A DNA stretch of 64,000 bases, from assembly GCF_944381005.1 (NCBI RefSeq), contig NZ_CALWJM010000003.1, forward strand, positions 1-64,000, read 5' to 3'. The position numbers were made by a program, and so were the translations under genes. Origin of the DNA: an uncultured Butyricicoccus sp. (lineage in GTDB: Bacteria; Bacillota; Clostridia; Oscillospirales; Butyricicoccaceae). The notes beneath the pieces were generated by a model, which saw only the letters and a program-made list of their open reading frames with translations, searched no databases and was not told where the DNA came from. Shown here one piece after another: positions 8,642 through 18,367 of this stretch (its first letter is position 1; each line of letters starts with the position of its first letter).

Positions 8642-8660
8642 ATGAGGCAAAAGCAAAAGT

Positions 8661-10058
8661 ATGAATAACGCAATGAATCGAGATTTGGCCCGCTTGGTAG
8701 CGCGCGTGGAGCGGTTGGACGGGCCAAACGCACAAAAAGACCCTTATCGCCTGAAATTTCACTTGATGCCGCCAGTTGGCTGGCTCAATGACCCGAATGG
8801 GTTGTGTAAATTTCGAGATGAGTACCATGTATTTTTTCAATATGGCCCATTTGACGCAACCGGAGGGGTCAAGCACTGGGGACATTATAAAAGTCAAAAT
8901 CTGATTGACTGGGAATATCTGCCACCCATGTTGTATCCGGATGAATCCTATGACGTACACGGTGCATATTCTGGGTCAATATATGTCGAAGATGATAAGA
9001 TGTACTTATATTATACCGGTAACATCAAACATACTGGTAACTACGACTATATTAAGAATGGGCGTGGGAACAACACCTGTCTTGCGATTTCGGAGGATGG
9101 CTTACAGCCGATATCCAAACAGTGCCTGATGGAAAATAAGGATTATCCGCAAGGCTTGAGCTGTCATGTGCGTGACCCAAAGGTTTGGCGGCAGGACGAC
9201 ACCTATTATATGGTATTGGGGGCACGCACGCTGCAAGACCGGGGTGAAGTGCTGATTTTTGAATCCAAGGATAAACTGAATTGGTCGCACTGCAACACCA
9301 TCACAACTCCGCAGCCGTTCGGCTATATGTGGGAATGTCCGGATTTGTTTGAGCTGGATGGACAATGGTTTTTGGCGGTTTCGCCGCAAGGCGTGCAGCA
9401 GACAGGCGACTGCTATCAAAATGTATATGCGTGCGGGTATTTTCCGCTGTATGGTGATTTCCACGGTGAATGTTCACTGGGCGAATTTCACGCATTCGAT
9501 AAAGGGTTTGATTTCTATGCGCCGCAGTCGTTTTTAGACGGTCAACGGCGGATTCAATTTGGTTGGATGGGAATGCCAGATGCCGCGTATACCAACCCGA
9601 CTGTGCAAAACGGCTGGCAGCACTGTTTGACCGTTCCGTGTGAACTGACCGCACGGGATGGAAGGATTCTGCGCAATCCGGTGCAGGAACTGGAAGCCCT
9701 GCGCGGCACAAAGCAAATGATTTCGGTGCAGTCCGAAGCATCGGTGTGTGCATTGATGTTTGATTTGGTTTATGAACCGCAAGGTGAATTTGAACTGGTG
9801 GTGCATAATTGTGTGGCGCTGTCTTGGGACAACGGTGTTTTGCGGATGCGGCTTGTAAACGGCGGAGCAGGTCGCACCGAGCGGGTTGTGCATATGGACT
9901 GTCCGAATAAGCTGCGTGTTTTAGCTGATATTTCGGCGGTGGAAATATTTATCAATGATGGTGCGGAAGTGCTTTCTACCAGATGTTACCCCGACGCACA
10001 ACAGGGCATTTGCTGGAAACGTGGACAAGGGCAGGCTACGTTGTGGGAGATAAAATAA
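8661..10058 (+). CDS. scrB: Sucrose-6-phosphate hydrolase (GH32)
   Basis: 465 residues. The GH32 five-bladed propeller signatures are all visible: WLNDPNG near residue 41 with the nucleophilic Asp, RDPKVW near 171 with the transition-state Asp, and WECPDLF near 225 with the acid/base Glu. A C-terminal beta-sandwich follows (about 340-465). It cleaves sucrose-6-phosphate from ScrA into glucose-6-phosphate and fructose. The start at 8661 has only a weak GAGG about 13 bases away; ATG 8673 is an alternative. It follows scrA after 19 bases, so the two are probably cotranscribed. No fructokinase gene accompanies them here. Confidence 0.92.
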   Translation: MNNAMNRDLARLVARVERLDGPNAQKDPYRLKFHLMPPVGWLNDPNGLCKFRDEYHVFFQYGPFDATGGVKHWGHYKSQNLIDWEYLPPMLYPDESYDVHGAYSGSIYVEDDKMYLYYTGNIKHTGNYDYIKNGRGNNTCLAISEDGLQPISKQCLMENKDYPQGLSCHVRDPKVWRQDDTYYMVLGARTLQDRGEVLIFESKDKLNWSHCNTITTPQPFGYMWECPDLFELDGQWFLAVSPQGVQQTGDCYQNVYACGYFPLYGDFHGECSLGEFHAFDKGFDFYAPQSFLDGQRRIQFGWMGMPDAAYTNPTVQNGWQHCLTVPCELTARDGRILRNPVQELEALRGTKQMISVQSEASVCALMFDLVYEPQGEFELVVHNCVALSWDNGVLRMRLVNGGAGRTERVVHMDCPNKLRVLADISAVEIFINDGAEVLSTRCYPDAQQGICWKRGQGQATLWEIK

Positions 10059-10084
10059 AATTTAAAAATTTTATAAAAAACCCC

Positions 10085-10111
10085 TTAATTTCCCAAACCC
10101 GGTGACGATAT
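10085..10111 (+). promoter_or_regulatory. Sigma-28 (SigD/FliA-type) flagellin promoter candidate
   Basis: TTAA (10085-10088), exactly 15 bases, then GACGATAT (10104-10111). The known motility sigma consensus in Bacillus is TAAA-N15-GCCGATAT, so 10 of 12 positions match. It is the expected promoter class for a flagellin gene. Confidence 0.7.
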
Positions 10112-10199
10112 ATTCATTGAAAGCATTCCAGAACCGCTCTTACCAATCAAGTACTTGGGTAACAGAAGTTCGGCGCTCTTCATTTTATCTTGGTTTCTC

Positions 10200-10232
10200 C
10201 CGTTTGGCTGTGCGGTACCCACAGCCAAGCGG
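10200..10232 (+). promoter_or_regulatory. Hairpin in the flagellin 5' untranslated region
   Basis: CCGTTTGGCTGTG (10200-10212) pairs with CACAGCCAAGCGG (10220-10232), 13 pairs including one G-T wobble, with a 7-base loop. There is no T-run, so it is not an obvious terminator. The leader of about 190 bases also holds a smaller GGGAAGGGAATCCC stretch just before the AGGAGG site. mRNA stabilisation or CsrA-type control are possibilities. Confidence 0.55.
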
Positions 10233-10301
10233 TGGAAATAGAAAAATACACTAAGCGGGGGAAGGGAATCCCTCGTATCTCGAATTAGGAGGAAAAAGAT
10301 T

Positions 10302-12269
10302 ATGCGTATACAGCATAACATTATGGCGATGAACGCCTACCGTAACTACAGCAATAATACCAGTGCTTTGTCCAAGAACTTGGAAAAGCTGTCCTCTGGT
10401 TATCGTATTAACCGCGCTGGTGACGACGCTGCTGGCCTGGCAATTTCGGAAAAGATGCGTGCTCAGATTACCGGTCTGGAAACCGCACAGAAGAATGCGA
10501 AGGACGGTATCTCTCTGGTACAGACCGCTGAAGGTGCACTGACCGAAGTACATGATATGCTCAACCGTATGGTAGAGCTGGCTGACCAGTCTGCAAACGG
10601 CACCTACGACAACGAAGTTGACCGTGCAAACCTGCAGAAGGAAGTTGACCAGCTGCGTGAAGAAATCGACCGTATTGCCGATTCTGCTAACTTCAACGGC
10701 ATCAATCTGCTGGATGGCTCGCTGACTGCTGGTAGCACTACATTGGAGTCTGCACTTGGTGGCGTAGTAGGCACTGTTGATGGTGTAACTGCATCGGAAG
10801 CGTCTGCGGCTCAGTTTACTTTGGACTTGAGTGGTCTTGCTGGTGCTGCAACGCTCAACGACGGTTCTATTTTTAAAGATTTGGCTTCCAATGCTACTAC
10901 TAATAGTGTAGGCGCAATAACAGTTGCGTTGGCTGATGGTACCAGTATTGCGCTTGGAAGTGTATTTAATATCACTTCTTCTAATGGTGTATTTACATTT
11001 GAGGCGAAGGATGCTGGCGTAATGAACAGCAAGATTTTGGAGGAAATCCAAAAGAGTGGTGCTGTGGATGTCGTTGAAACTGGTAACAATGTCGGTAGTG
11101 GTGCGGCTGCAACCAAGGCGAAGTACAAATTTACCTTTGACTTGAGTTCGATTGGAAGTGGTACCAAGTTTGAACTCGGTGGTAAAACGTTCCAGATTCT
11201 TACAACTGGCGGTGAAGCAACCAATGGCGCAATTGGTATTGACTTGTCCAAGTATAACTTGAGCGTTTCGGGTACTGGTAACACTGTTGGCCAGTGGGGT
11301 GCTGCAATGGAAATCCGTAATGTTTTGGAAAAAACATTCGGTAAGGATTTCGATTTCAGCCCAGCGCCTCGTAGTGGTAAAGATACCTTTAGTATTACGA
11401 TGACTGCGAAGAATGCCGGTGCGGATAGCAACTTGGGTCAGGTACGCTTTGCAGATTCAACTGGTGCCACTAGCGCCGATGGTGCTGCTGGTATTGAAGC
11501 AGACTATACCGCAGGTCAAGATGAAGGTCCGTCTGCTGCTGGTTCTACCGCTCAGATTACATATGAGTTGGATTTGACTCAGTTCGCAAAGGGCGATAAG
11601 TTGACCATCGGTAATAAGACGATTAAAATCGTCGAGGATGATGCGGATGCTGATATCTTGGAGGGCAAACTCACTTTGAAGCAGTTCCAAGATGGAAAGA
11701 CACTGGCAAATGTTTTTGAAATGGACGAAGACTTTGATTATGGCAAGGTATCCTTTGCAAATGGCAAGGTGACCATTACGGGCATCAAGGAAGGGCAGAC
11801 AGCCGATGAGTTGAAGGATGACATTGGCATTAAGGTAGAAAACAATTCGGTAGGTGAAACTATCTATAAGGATGGTTTGACCCTCCAGATTGGTGATACT
11901 TCGGATGATTTCAACCAGTTGCAGGTATCCATTGATGACATGCATACGGGTGCCCTGGGTATTGACACCCTGTCTATCGCTGACCAGGATAGCGCAGCCA
12001 AGGCTGTTGATGTGATTAAGAATGCAATCAATCAGGTATCTTCGGTTCGTGGTACTTTGGGTGCAACCCAGAACCGTCTGGATCACACCATCAACAACCT
12101 GTCTGTTATGACTGAGAACATTCAGGATGCTGAATCTACCATCCGTGACACCGATGTAGCTGATGAAATGATGGCTTACACCAAGAACAATATCCTGATT
12201 CAGTCTGCGCAGGCAATGCTGGCTCAGGCAAATCAGGTACCGCAGGGCGTTCTGCAGCTGCTGCAGTAA
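10302..12269 (+). CDS. Flagellin with long variable central region
   Basis: 655 residues. The conserved D0/D1 N-terminal part (about 1-140) starts [17 protein letters not shown] and includes the [20 protein letters not shown] signature. The conserved C-terminal part (about 570-655) includes [15 protein letters not shown] and ends [11 protein letters not shown]. Between them lies a variable region of over 400 residues rich in Ser, Thr, Gly and Asp, which would form the surface-exposed D2/D3 domains. The protein is exported by the flagellar type III system, so no Sec signal peptide is expected. A TTAGGAGG site precedes the ATG. Its exposed Ser/Thr residues are the likely target of the glycosylation genes downstream. 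Confidence 0.96.
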   Translation: MRIQHNIMAMNAYRNYSNNTSALSKNLEKLSSGYRINRAGDDAAGLAISEKMRAQITGLETAQKNAKDGISLVQTAEGALTEVHDMLNRMVELADQSANGTYDNEVDRANLQKEVDQLREEIDRIADSANFNGINLLDGSLTAGSTTLESALGGVVGTVDGVTASEASAAQFTLDLSGLAGAATLNDGSIFKDLASNATTNSVGAITVALADGTSIALGSVFNITSSNGVFTFEAKDAGVMNSKILEEIQKSGAVDVVETGNNVGSGAAATKAKYKFTFDLSSIGSGTKFELGGKTFQILTTGGEATNGAIGIDLSKYNLSVSGTGNTVGQWGAAMEIRNVLEKTFGKDFDFSPAPRSGKDTFSITMTAKNAGADSNLGQVRFADSTGATSADGAAGIEADYTAGQDEGPSAAGSTAQITYELDLTQFAKGDKLTIGNKTIKIVEDDADADILEGKLTLKQFQDGKTLANVFEMDEDFDYGKVSFANGKVTITGIKEGQTADELKDDIGIKVENNSVGETIYKDGLTLQIGDTSDDFNQLQVSIDDMHTGALGIDTLSIADQDSAAKAVDVIKNAINQVSSVRGTLGATQNRLDHTINNLSVMTENIQDAESTIRDTDVADEMMAYTKNNILIQSAQAMLAQANQVPQGVLQLLQ

Positions 12270-12308
12270 GGCTCTGTCTGAAAGGAATTTATTTCAGAGT
12301 GCCGATGA

Positions 12309-12336
12309 GGCCGGCTCTTCGGAGCCGGCCTTTTTT
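12309..12336 (+). terminator. Strong terminator after flagellin
   Basis: GGCCGGCTC (12309-12317), TTCG tetraloop, GAGCCGGCC (12322-12330), then six T. It should separate most flagellin transcripts from the glycosylation genes; I see no convincing promoter between it and 12424. Confidence 0.93.
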
Positions 12337-12423
12337 ATTATGTATATGGATTGGTCTACGCCTCGGATGTATCATTCTGATGGCAAAGGACAGGATTTCA
12401 AACAGAAAGGCTGGTTGTCCCAA

Positions 12424-14526
12424 ATGTCTACCCCACTTCTTTCCATTGGAATGATTGTAAAAGATGAAATTCGCTGTATTGAGCGTTGTTTTAAGTCGCT
12501 AGAGGGATTGCGTAAGGACCTTCCGTGTGAGTTGGTTGTTGCGGATACAGGTTCTACGGATGGAACACGTGAAATTCTAGAAAAATATGCAGATGTTGTT
12601 TTTGATTTTGAGTGGTGTAACGACTTTGCTGCTGCACGTAACGCGGTGCTTGACCGGTGTACTGGAAAATGGCACTTGCAACTAGATGCTGATGAATGGC
12701 TGTGTGATGATTATGAGGAATTTATTCAATTCTGTAATAGTACACAGTTTCAAACGTGTCATACCGCAAGCCTTAGAATCCGAAATCATCATTTAGATGA
12801 TGTATCAGATGAGGGTTCGGAATTTATAACGGAACGAATGCTCAGGATTAATTCGGGTTTTCGTTTTATGGGTAAGGTACACGAAGCGCCAAGACCTCCG
12901 GCTGATTTTTCGGAACATTGGAGAGGTATTGTTCTTTCAAAAGTTTTTTTGCACCATGATGGATATGTTGCAAAGATTGCACAGGATAAGAAAAAGTATA
13001 AGCGTAATATAAAAATTTTAGAGCCGATACTGGCAGAACATCCGAATAGTATGCGCATATTGTGCCAATGCATCGAATCCACTGAGGATATAAGTGAACG
13101 GTTGCCATATGTGGAAACGGGTGTAAAAACTTTACGAAAAGAAGAAGGAGAAGACTTAAATTTTGCACCATCCCTCTTGAGACATGCCATTATTACATAT
13201 GCTTATTTGGGGAAATTTGAGCAGATGGAAGAAGTTTGGCAGTTTGCGCGAGAAAGATACGCTGATTCTATTTATATCAATATAGATGGTGCGGCTATTA
13301 TGGTTGTATCATATCATGGAAAAAAAGATTATAAAAAAGCGGTAGATATAGGAGAAATATGGTATAAAAAATATGATGAGTATAAAAAGGACTCTAATGC
13401 ATATTTACGCCATACGTTAGGACCATTGGTGTTGGCTTCTAATGAAAATACTTATGCAGCATATTTTGAAAGTCTTTGTCAATGCGAGAAATGGAAAGAT
13501 GCAGAGCAGGTCTTGTATGATATTAAGATGGCTGCAATTTCTCCTCAAAATTTAGGTGCAGTTATTAATATTTTTATAGATGATGCTGCCAACTTTTCAA
13601 ATCCACTAAAGGCATTGAAATGGGTTGTTGAGGAACAAAAAGAAAGATTCAAAGAAAATAAAAATGGCGTGGATTGCCATCAGTATAACAGTATGTTGCT
13701 CGCCAAAATGGAAGAGCATTTCCGAAAAGATGGTGAACTTTCTCCTGTTATTGCACAAATGGAAAATGATGTGGGATACTCTGCCAAAGCACTATTACAG
13801 CAAGATGATTATGAAATGATAAGGTATGCCGAATGTATTCAGGATTGGGGCAACGTGATGTCACTCCTATATGAACGCATTTTACAAAAGCATCTTTTAT
13901 TTCCTGCAAAATTTTATCAGCAAAATTCAGAAGTTTGGGGAAGTGTGGCAAGTGCGCTTCCAATTTTGCCGGAATTATGTGCGAAATTTTTGTCCTATGC
14001 GGAAAACGTTCCAGCTCTTACTGTAGAACAACAGTGTTGGTATAGCAACCTTGCATCTGCGTTGCTAACTGCAAAGAAATGGGATTCGCAAACACAAGCG
14101 GTTGCTCTTTGTCGGTGTTTTGCACAAGTTGATCAGGAGTTAGTGGCACAAATGTATCTTCCGCAAATCCTAACTGATACTTCTATTCATTTGATTCCCA
14201 TTGGCCATCGGTTTAGTTGGTATTTAAAACAGGCTTTTGAAGCTATTCAAACAGGAAAATTAAAAGAGTCTATTGCTATTTTGAGAAAAGCACTGGAATC
14301 AGCGCCTGTATATAATGCAGCAATAGATGCTTTGTTAGACTATGTTTCGACGCTTAATTCTTCTCCAGAATTGCTTGCACTCGCAGAAAAAATTCGCGGG
14401 ATTTTGTCCCAATATAGCCCAGATGACCCTGCGGTGCAGGCAATCAAGCAGAGCCCAGCATACCAAAAAGTTGCTTATTTGATTGATGGAGTGAATCCAC
14501 CAGTGGTAGGCGGCTTACTGCAGTGA
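12424..14526 (+). CDS. Glycosyltransferase family 2 with TPR-like C-terminal region
   Basis: 700 residues from the ATG at 12424. The N-terminal GT-A domain (about 1-230) shows LLSIGMIVKDEIRCIERC, VVADTGSTDGT and the DAD metal/nucleotide-binding motif (LQLDADEWL). The remainder is alpha-helical with TPR-like pairs (for example KAVDIGEIWYKKYDEY and ESIAILRKALESAPVYNAAI). The architecture resembles SunS-like and flagellin-modifying glycosyltransferases. An in-frame extension to 12340 starts inside the flagellin terminator and has no ribosome-binding site, so it is rejected. Directly downstream of flagellin, it is the best candidate for the enzyme that first glycosylates flagellin. Codon use is clearly AT-richer than in the flagellin gene. 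Confidence 0.85.
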   Translation: MSTPLLSIGMIVKDEIRCIERCFKSLEGLRKDLPCELVVADTGSTDGTREILEKYADVVFDFEWCNDFAAARNAVLDRCTGKWHLQLDADEWLCDDYEEFIQFCNSTQFQTCHTASLRIRNHHLDDVSDEGSEFITERMLRINSGFRFMGKVHEAPRPPADFSEHWRGIVLSKVFLHHDGYVAKIAQDKKKYKRNIKILEPILAEHPNSMRILCQCIESTEDISERLPYVETGVKTLRKEEGEDLNFAPSLLRHAIITYAYLGKFEQMEEVWQFARERYADSIYINIDGAAIMVVSYHGKKDYKKAVDIGEIWYKKYDEYKKDSNAYLRHTLGPLVLASNENTYAAYFESLCQCEKWKDAEQVLYDIKMAAISPQNLGAVINIFIDDAANFSNPLKALKWVVEEQKERFKENKNGVDCHQYNSMLLAKMEEHFRKDGELSPVIAQMENDVGYSAKALLQQDDYEMIRYAECIQDWGNVMSLLYERILQKHLLFPAKFYQQNSEVWGSVASALPILPELCAKFLSYAENVPALTVEQQCWYSNLASALLTAKKWDSQTQAVALCRCFAQVDQELVAQMYLPQILTDTSIHLIPIGHRFSWYLKQAFEAIQTGKLKESIAILRKALESAPVYNAAIDALLDYVSTLNSSPELLALAEKIRGILSQYSPDDPAVQAIKQSPAYQKVAYLIDGVNPPVVGGLLQ

Positions 14527-14546
14527 AATCACAGGAGGAATTCCGA

Positions 14547-15329
14547 ATGAAAGTTGTTATCTTAGCAGGTGGTCTGGGAACCCGTATCAGTGAGGAAAGC
14601 CACCTCAAACCAAAGCCTATGATTGCGATTGGCGACCAGCCAATCTTGTGGCATATCATGAAATATTATTCTGAATTTGGTTTTCGAGATTTTGTCATTT
14701 GTTGTGGTTATAAGGGATATATTATTAAGGAATACTTTGCAGACTATTACTTGCATCGCTCAGACGTTACATTTGATTTTTCTGCTGAAAACCAGATGAC
14801 TGTACATAGCAATGTTGCAGAGCCGTGGAAAGTGACGCTGGTAGATACAGGGCTAAATACACAGACTGGCGGCCGAATTAAGCGGGTACAGAAATATATT
14901 GGGGATGAACCGTTTATGCTTACTTATGGGGATGGCGTCAGTGATGTGGATTTGAATGCCTTATTGACACAACATCGAAAGAGCGATAAACTAGTAACGC
15001 TTACAGGTATTCAACCTGGAGGACGCTTCGGCGTGTTAGATTTAGCAGAAGACAGTGATACAATTGTTGGTTTTCGGGAGAAGGCCAAAGAAGATGGTGG
15101 GTGGATTAACGGAGGATTTATGGTGGCGCAGCCACAACTGTTTGATTATCTTAGCGAAGATGAGAGCTGTGTTTTGGAGCGTACTCCGTTGGAAACATTG
15201 GCACAGCAAGGAAAATTAGGAATTTATAAGCATCCAGGTTTTTGGCAGTGTATGGATACGCAGAGAGATAAATTTCGCTTGGAAACACTGTGGAGCGAAG
15301 AAGAAGCACCTTGGAAAATATGGAAATAG
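14547..15329 (+). CDS. rfbF: Glucose-1-phosphate cytidylyltransferase
   Basis: 260 residues. The nucleotidyltransferase signature AGGLGTRISEESHLKPKPM is at the N-terminus, with GDQPILWHIM next and TYGDGVSDVDL near residue 130 (metal and nucleotide binding). This form, with SEESHLKPKPM instead of the RmlA pattern, is typical of RfbF/DdhA, which makes CDP-glucose from CTP and glucose-1-phosphate. The start at 14547 has AGGAGG eight bases upstream. It follows the glycosyltransferase by 20 bases. It should provide the activated sugar for a CDP-linked deoxyhexose; no separate CDP-glucose 4,6-dehydratase gene is visible in the window. Confidence 0.92.
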   Translation: MKVVILAGGLGTRISEESHLKPKPMIAIGDQPILWHIMKYYSEFGFRDFVICCGYKGYIIKEYFADYYLHRSDVTFDFSAENQMTVHSNVAEPWKVTLVDTGLNTQTGGRIKRVQKYIGDEPFMLTYGDGVSDVDLNALLTQHRKSDKLVTLTGIQPGGRFGVLDLAEDSDTIVGFREKAKEDGGWINGGFMVAQPQLFDYLSEDESCVLERTPLETLAQQGKLGIYKHPGFWQCMDTQRDKFRLETLWSEEEAPWKIWK

Positions 15330-15339
15330 AGGATAGTTT

Positions 15340-16516
15340 ATGTGTCAGTGTCCGGTTTGTGGTAGCGTTGAGTTGGAAACCATGTTTACGTTGCATGATA
15401 TTCCTGTATTTGTAAATGTTCTGGCAGATGAATATGAAGAAGCAATTCATGCTGATACAGGTAATCAGAAATTGACGCTGTGTTCGCAGTGTGGATTTGT
15501 ATTTAATGCAGATTTTGCTCCTGAAAAAGTTCAATACAGTCAAGGGTATCATGCAGAAAGAAGAAGTTCTAGTGCTTATCGAGCACATGTGGATGCTGTG
15601 ATATCACAGATTCAAGACGTAATTCCATTATGTCATATAACAGCATTAGAAGTTGGGTGTGGGACAGGAGAGTTTTTAAAGGCGGTTCGAAACAAAGGTT
15701 TAGAAAATGTGAAATTAATTGGTGTTGACCCAAGTATTCAATCATATACGGAAGATGGGATACAATTTGATGGGACTTTGTTCGATGAGGATTATTTAAA
15801 GGATTTATCCATACAACCTGATGTGATTATCAATCGTCATATGATTGAGCATGTTATCAATCCATTAAAACTTTTGCAACTCTTTAGAAAAGCCCTCCGG
15901 TATGGGGGGGATACTGTATTTAGAAACACCCCGTTTGGATTGGATTTTACAACATAGAACTTTTTTTGATTTTACATATGAACATTGCTCTTATTTTACA
16001 GATGACTTCATGCAACGTCTTTTAGCTGCAACAGGATTTGAAATTATATCGTGCATTTCCAGCTATGGCGGACAATATTTCTCTATTTGTGCCAAACTTA
16101 TAGCACATGCTACGAATATAGAGCCTGCTTTTTATACAGAGTGCAATAGAGTGAAATGCGAATTTACAAATATACAGAAAGCATATGAATATTGCAAACG
16201 ATACTATATTCCAGATGAAAATGACTGCGTATGGGGTTGTTCAGGTAAAGGTGTTATGTGGCTAAATTTAATGGATGCTTGTGGAATATCAAAGGCAATA
16301 GATATTGATGTTGATAAGAGTGAGCATTTTATTCTGAAAACAGGTCATAAAATTGGCACACCAGAAATGCTGACAATTTATAAACCTAAAAGGATTTTAG
16401 TTATGAATTGTATGTATATAGACGAAATCAGGAAGATGGTACTTAATATGCTCCCATATAATATGCCTCAAATTCTAGCAGCAGAACAAATTATAGATGA
16501 GGAAAACAATTATTAA
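15340..16516 (+). pseudogene. Sugar C-methyltransferase split by a +1 shift in a G7 tract
   Basis: Two overlapping frames (15340-15957 and the frame ending at 16516) join into one protein of about 391 residues if one G is removed from the run at 15904-15910; the joined sequence reads ALRYGGILYLETPRLDWIL. Domains: an N-terminal zinc-type segment (CPVCGS near residue 4 and CSQCGF near 48), a SAM-binding core (LEVGCGTGEFLKAV near 105), and a C-terminal Methyltransf_14-like region (VWGCSGKGVMWLNLMDACG). This layout is that of NovU/TylCIII-type NDP-sugar C-methyltransferases. As sequenced, translation stops at 15957 and loses the C-terminal half. The G-run suggests a possible phase-variable switch; a sequencing error is the alternative. 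Confidence 0.85.
15904..15910 (+). repeat. Homopolymeric G7 tract causing the frameshift
   Basis: Seven consecutive G inside a GGT/GGG glycine-coding stretch of the C-methyltransferase. With six G the frame is open to 16516; with seven it stops at 15957. Confidence 0.9.
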
Positions 16517-16531
16517 AAGTGGAGGATAAAG

Positions 16532-18367
16532 ATGGAAGGTAATGTTTCGGAAATGCAATTGGAGCATGTATTATCTCCAATTCTCAATATTTTAAACACT
16601 TCTATGAACGTAAGTGTAGAATTATTAGAGCGATTATATCAGGGACAACAAGTTAATGAGTTATTAAAAGATTTAAATGATGCGGTAAATGTGGTCTTCC
16701 AGACTCAGAAATCGGTTAATTCTTTTTTCTCTCGTGCAAGTGTTTCTGAAATGATAGATAACTTAAAAGATACCTTGCAAATGATAGAAGATTGTATTTT
16801 GCAACACGATTTGGAGCAGGCAAGTTATTTAGCAGAATTTCAGATTTTACCATTTTTTCGCTTGTTAAAGGAAGCATTTTATTTTTGGGGATATATCTAT
16901 CTTGATGAAAAACGGATGAAAGAATATTATGATGTGGAATTTGCGGCACATTATAGTAACCCTTATATTTCTGATGAAGGTGAATATGATTATAAGGTGT
17001 CGATTGTTGTTCCGGCATATAATCATTTAGACACCACAAAACAATGTATTTCGAATTTATTAAAATATACAGATTTTGAAAAAATAAATGCAGAACTGAT
17101 TTTAATTGACCATGGTTCTAGTGATGGCACGTTTGATTACTTTAAGTCGATTGATGGTGCTAAGGTGATTCGGTTTAAGCATAATGTTCGTATGTATATG
17201 TTTGCCTTGATGTCGATGGTTTGTCGAGGAAAATATATGGTACTGGTAAGTAATGATATACTGGTTACCCAAAATTGGGCACAAAATCTACTTGCTTGTA
17301 TGGAATCCGATGATAAAATTGCAATGGCAGTACCGATGACACCTAACATTTGTAATTTACAAATGTTGCGCGTTCCGACGAATGACCCCACACAATTTGT
17401 TTTATGGGCCAATCAGTTTAATTGTTCTCAGCCAAACTTGTGGAGTGACCGTGCCCGATTAATGCCGCCGGTGTGTATGTACAGAACGTCAGTCGTTAGT
17501 GAACTTGGTTTAGCTGACCCGTATTTGTATTCTATGGAGTTTTGGGATGACGACTTCAGCCTTCGTGTTAGAAGAGCTGGGTATCGTCAAATATTATGTG
17601 AAGATACAGCTTGTTACCATTTTGGAAGTGTTACCAGTAAAGAAGCACAAAAAAAAGAAAATACGTTACAGTATGGCAGAGAGTTGTTTGAAAAGAAAAC
17701 GGGTGTAGATGCATGGGGAACAGGTTTTTGTTACGATTACACTGCTATACAGATTTTTCAACAGATTAGCGCACAAAACGACAACTTGGACATACTTGGG
17801 TTGGATTGTGGTTTTGGTGATACGTTGTTGCAAATGAGAAATGAATTACGACATCTGAATAAATCATGTAAACTTTATAATTTAACGATAGAGCCTAAAT
17901 ATGAACCAGATTTAAAGCCGTTATCAGATGAGTTTGAACTATATCATACATCAATGTCAAATGCACTGTTTAAGGCATTTGCACACAAGCAGTTTGATGT
18001 TATTTATTTGAGCAAAGATATTATAGAGTATTCTGATTATGAGGACGTATTGAGAGCAGCTAGACAACGATTAAAGCCCAATGGTATATTATTATTGTGG
18101 AATAAAAATCCATGGTATGTACTTACATTGAATCAAATACTACAGTTTAATTTGTCGGAAAAAGTAACTTTTTTGAATCCTCATAGTTTACAAACATTCA
18201 TCGAATCAGAGTTTCCTAACGTACAGATAATACCTATAAAACAGGAAATTGCAGGAGTAGAATCGTTCATAAAGCAACATTATGCAGTACCCAAGCATAT
18301 GAAAGAAAAAATAAAAGAGAGCTTATTGATTCTTTCGCATTATTACATTTGTGGGGGTAGGTCATGA
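16532..18367 (+). CDS. Glycosyltransferase family 2 fused to a methyltransferase-like domain
   Basis: 611 residues. An N-terminal helical region (about 1-145) of unknown role precedes a GT2 domain (about 150-390) with VSIVVPAYNHLDTTKQCI, LILIDHGSSDGT and MEFWDDDFSLRVRRAGY. The C-terminal part (about 415-600) resembles a Rossmann SAM-methyltransferase (DILGLDCGFGDTLLQM, KQFDVIYLSKDIIEYSDYED, RLKPNGILLL), although a complete glycine motif is not evident, so activity is uncertain. AGTGGAGG precedes the ATG. It is probably a second flagellin glycan transferase. Its stop overlaps the next start by four bases (ATGA), implying translational coupling. Confidence 0.85.
   Translation: MEGNVSEMQLEHVLSPILNILNTSMNVSVELLERLYQGQQVNELLKDLNDAVNVVFQTQKSVNSFFSRASVSEMIDNLKDTLQMIEDCILQHDLEQASYLAEFQILPFFRLLKEAFYFWGYIYLDEKRMKEYYDVEFAAHYSNPYISDEGEYDYKVSIVVPAYNHLDTTKQCISNLLKYTDFEKINAELILIDHGSSDGTFDYFKSIDGAKVIRFKHNVRMYMFALMSMVCRGKYMVLVSNDILVTQNWAQNLLACMESDDKIAMAVPMTPNICNLQMLRVPTNDPTQFVLWANQFNCSQPNLWSDRARLMPPVCMYRTSVVSELGLADPYLYSMEFWDDDFSLRVRRAGYRQILCEDTACYHFGSVTSKEAQKKENTLQYGRELFEKKTGVDAWGTGFCYDYTAIQIFQQISAQNDNLDILGLDCGFGDTLLQMRNELRHLNKSCKLYNLTIEPKYEPDLKPLSDEFELYHTSMSNALFKAFAHKQFDVIYLSKDIIEYSDYEDVLRAARQRLKPNGILLLWNKNPWYVLTLNQILQFNLSEKVTFLNPHSLQTFIESEFPNVQIIPIKQEIAGVESFIKQHYAVPKHMKEKIKESLLILSHYYICGGRS

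Noticed and set aside
10251..11051. 266-codon minus-strand frame opposite flagellin
   Set aside because: Antisense to conserved flagellin D0/D1 coding sequence and covering its leader.
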